Shown in pieces: positions 63,455 to 64,000 of a DNA stretch of 64,000 bases. The position numbers were made by a program, and so were the translations under genes. The stretch's first letter is position 1. Each line of letters begins with the position of its first letter. The notes beneath the pieces are model-generated. The model was given only the letters and a program-made list of their open reading frames with translations. It ran no database searches and was not told where the DNA came from. The stretch comes from Pelagibius sp048268885 (GTDB taxonomy: Bacteria > Pseudomonadota > Alphaproteobacteria > Kiloniellales > Kiloniellaceae), in assembly GCA_048268885.1 (NCBI GenBank), contig JBLWUP010000026.1, positions 1 to 64,000 of the forward strand, given 5' to 3'.

Positions 63455-64000
63455 CTAGCCGTCCTTTTCGTTCACGTTGCGGAAGTCGACCACGCGGTCG
63501 GACGCCTCCGGCTCCGGCTCGGGGGAATAGTCTTCCTCGGCCATCGGCGGCTCGAGAGCGATCTCGACGTCGGAGGCAGGTTCGCCGCCGAGCGACAGGC
63601 CGGTGGCGTCGATCCGCATGTCGTCGGCCACGAAGCTGACGTCCTCCGCCGTGATCTCGTGCTTTTCCTCGATGAAGGCGTTCCACAGCAGGCGGTCGCA
63701 AAGGTTGTTGATGAGGCGCGGCACGCCGCGGGTCTCCCGGTGGATCACCGCGAAGGCGTCATCGGAGATGCTCGGGTCGTTGTCCCAACCCGCCCGCTGC
63801 AGGCGGAACTGAATGTACTGCTTGGCCTCTTCGTCGCTCAGCGGCGTCAGGTGGTGGATGGCCACGATGCGCTGGCGCAGCTGCTCCAGGCCGTTGCCGG
63901 CGAGCTTGCGGCGAAACTCGGGCTGGCCGACCAGGAAGACCTGCAGCAGGGGACGGCCCTTATGATAAATGTTCGAGAGCATGCGCAGCTCTTCCAGGGC
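63455..64000 (-). CDS. XrtA/PEP-CTERM system-associated ATPase, C-terminal part (gene runs off the window)
   Basis: The right end cuts this leftward gene; 182 C-terminal codons are visible. The segment RPLLQVFLVGQPEFRRKL, then LRQRIVAIHHLTPLSDEEAKQYIQFRL and RETRGVPRLINNLCDRLL, is the sensor region of an ExeA/GspA-like AAA ATPase, the type recalled as TIGR03015. An acidic tail (PMAEEDYSPEPEPEA) ends it. It precedes the deacetylase in the same direction. It likely powers or controls polymer export. Confidence 0.88.
   Translation of the reverse strand, partial: ALEELRMLSNIYHKGRPLLQVFLVGQPEFRRKLAGNGLEQLRQRIVAIHHLTPLSDEEAKQYIQFRLQRAGWDNDPSISDDAFAVIHRETRGVPRLINNLCDRLLWNAFIEEKHEITAEDVSFVADDMRIDATGLSLGGEPASDVEIALEPPMAEEDYSPEPEPEASDRVVDFRNVNEKDG

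Overview
The window is GC-rich and densely coding. Protein similarity recalled by eye points to an alphaproteobacterium, most likely of the Rhodospirillales/Kiloniellales type; this is an inference. Almost the whole 64 kb is one exopolysaccharide and cell-surface locus of the exosortase A (XrtA/PEP-CTERM) class.

Left arm (1 to 26.8 kb). This part is a patchwork of short, often divergent or convergent transcription units. It holds a murG-like scrap joined to a heparinase-like lyase, three sulfotransferases, the XrtA-type O-ligase, a membrane-anchored transglutaminase, an Asn-synthetase-like protein without its glutaminase cysteine next to an ATP-grasp protein, a polysaccharide deacetylase, a GT4 glycosyltransferase, two GNAT-fold proteins and a large secreted propeller/lyase chimera. 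It also holds six paralogues of the 'sugar-transfer-associated ATP-grasp' family. That ATP-grasp expansion is the most unusual content of the window.

Middle (27.2 to 44.3 kb). An AlgD-like GDP-mannose dehydrogenase, an exosortase-type glycosyltransferase, an asparagine synthetase-type amidotransferase and a TIGR03087-type sugar transferase form one operon. They are followed by the PrsK/PrsR two-component system, the TPR lipoprotein PrsT, and a PEP-CTERM protein behind a strong sigma-54 promoter, which is the expected PrsR/RpoN target. A methyltransferase and a ThiF-nitroreductase fusion come next.

Right arm (44.3 to 64 kb). This is the conserved XrtA core: two LuxI-like acyltransferases, a small membrane protein, hydrolases 2 and 1, an acyl carrier protein, a GNAT protein, an AMP-forming acyl ligase, a PLP decarboxylase, another Asn-synthetase-like protein, a YdcF protein, a TviB/WbpO-like dehydrogenase, the XrtA amidotransferase, XrtA fused to EpsI, a FemAB-like protein, the XrtA deacetylase and the 3' part of the XrtA ATPase. 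A 139-bp double-hairpin element occurs twice in inverted orientation around 9.7 kb of this arm, each time supplying the neighbouring gene's stop codon.

Together the genes predict an acidic (uronate) polysaccharide that is probably sulfated and decorated by acyl, amide or amino-acid groups, and exported alongside exosortase-sorted proteins. No tRNA, rRNA, CRISPR array or complete insertion sequence was seen.
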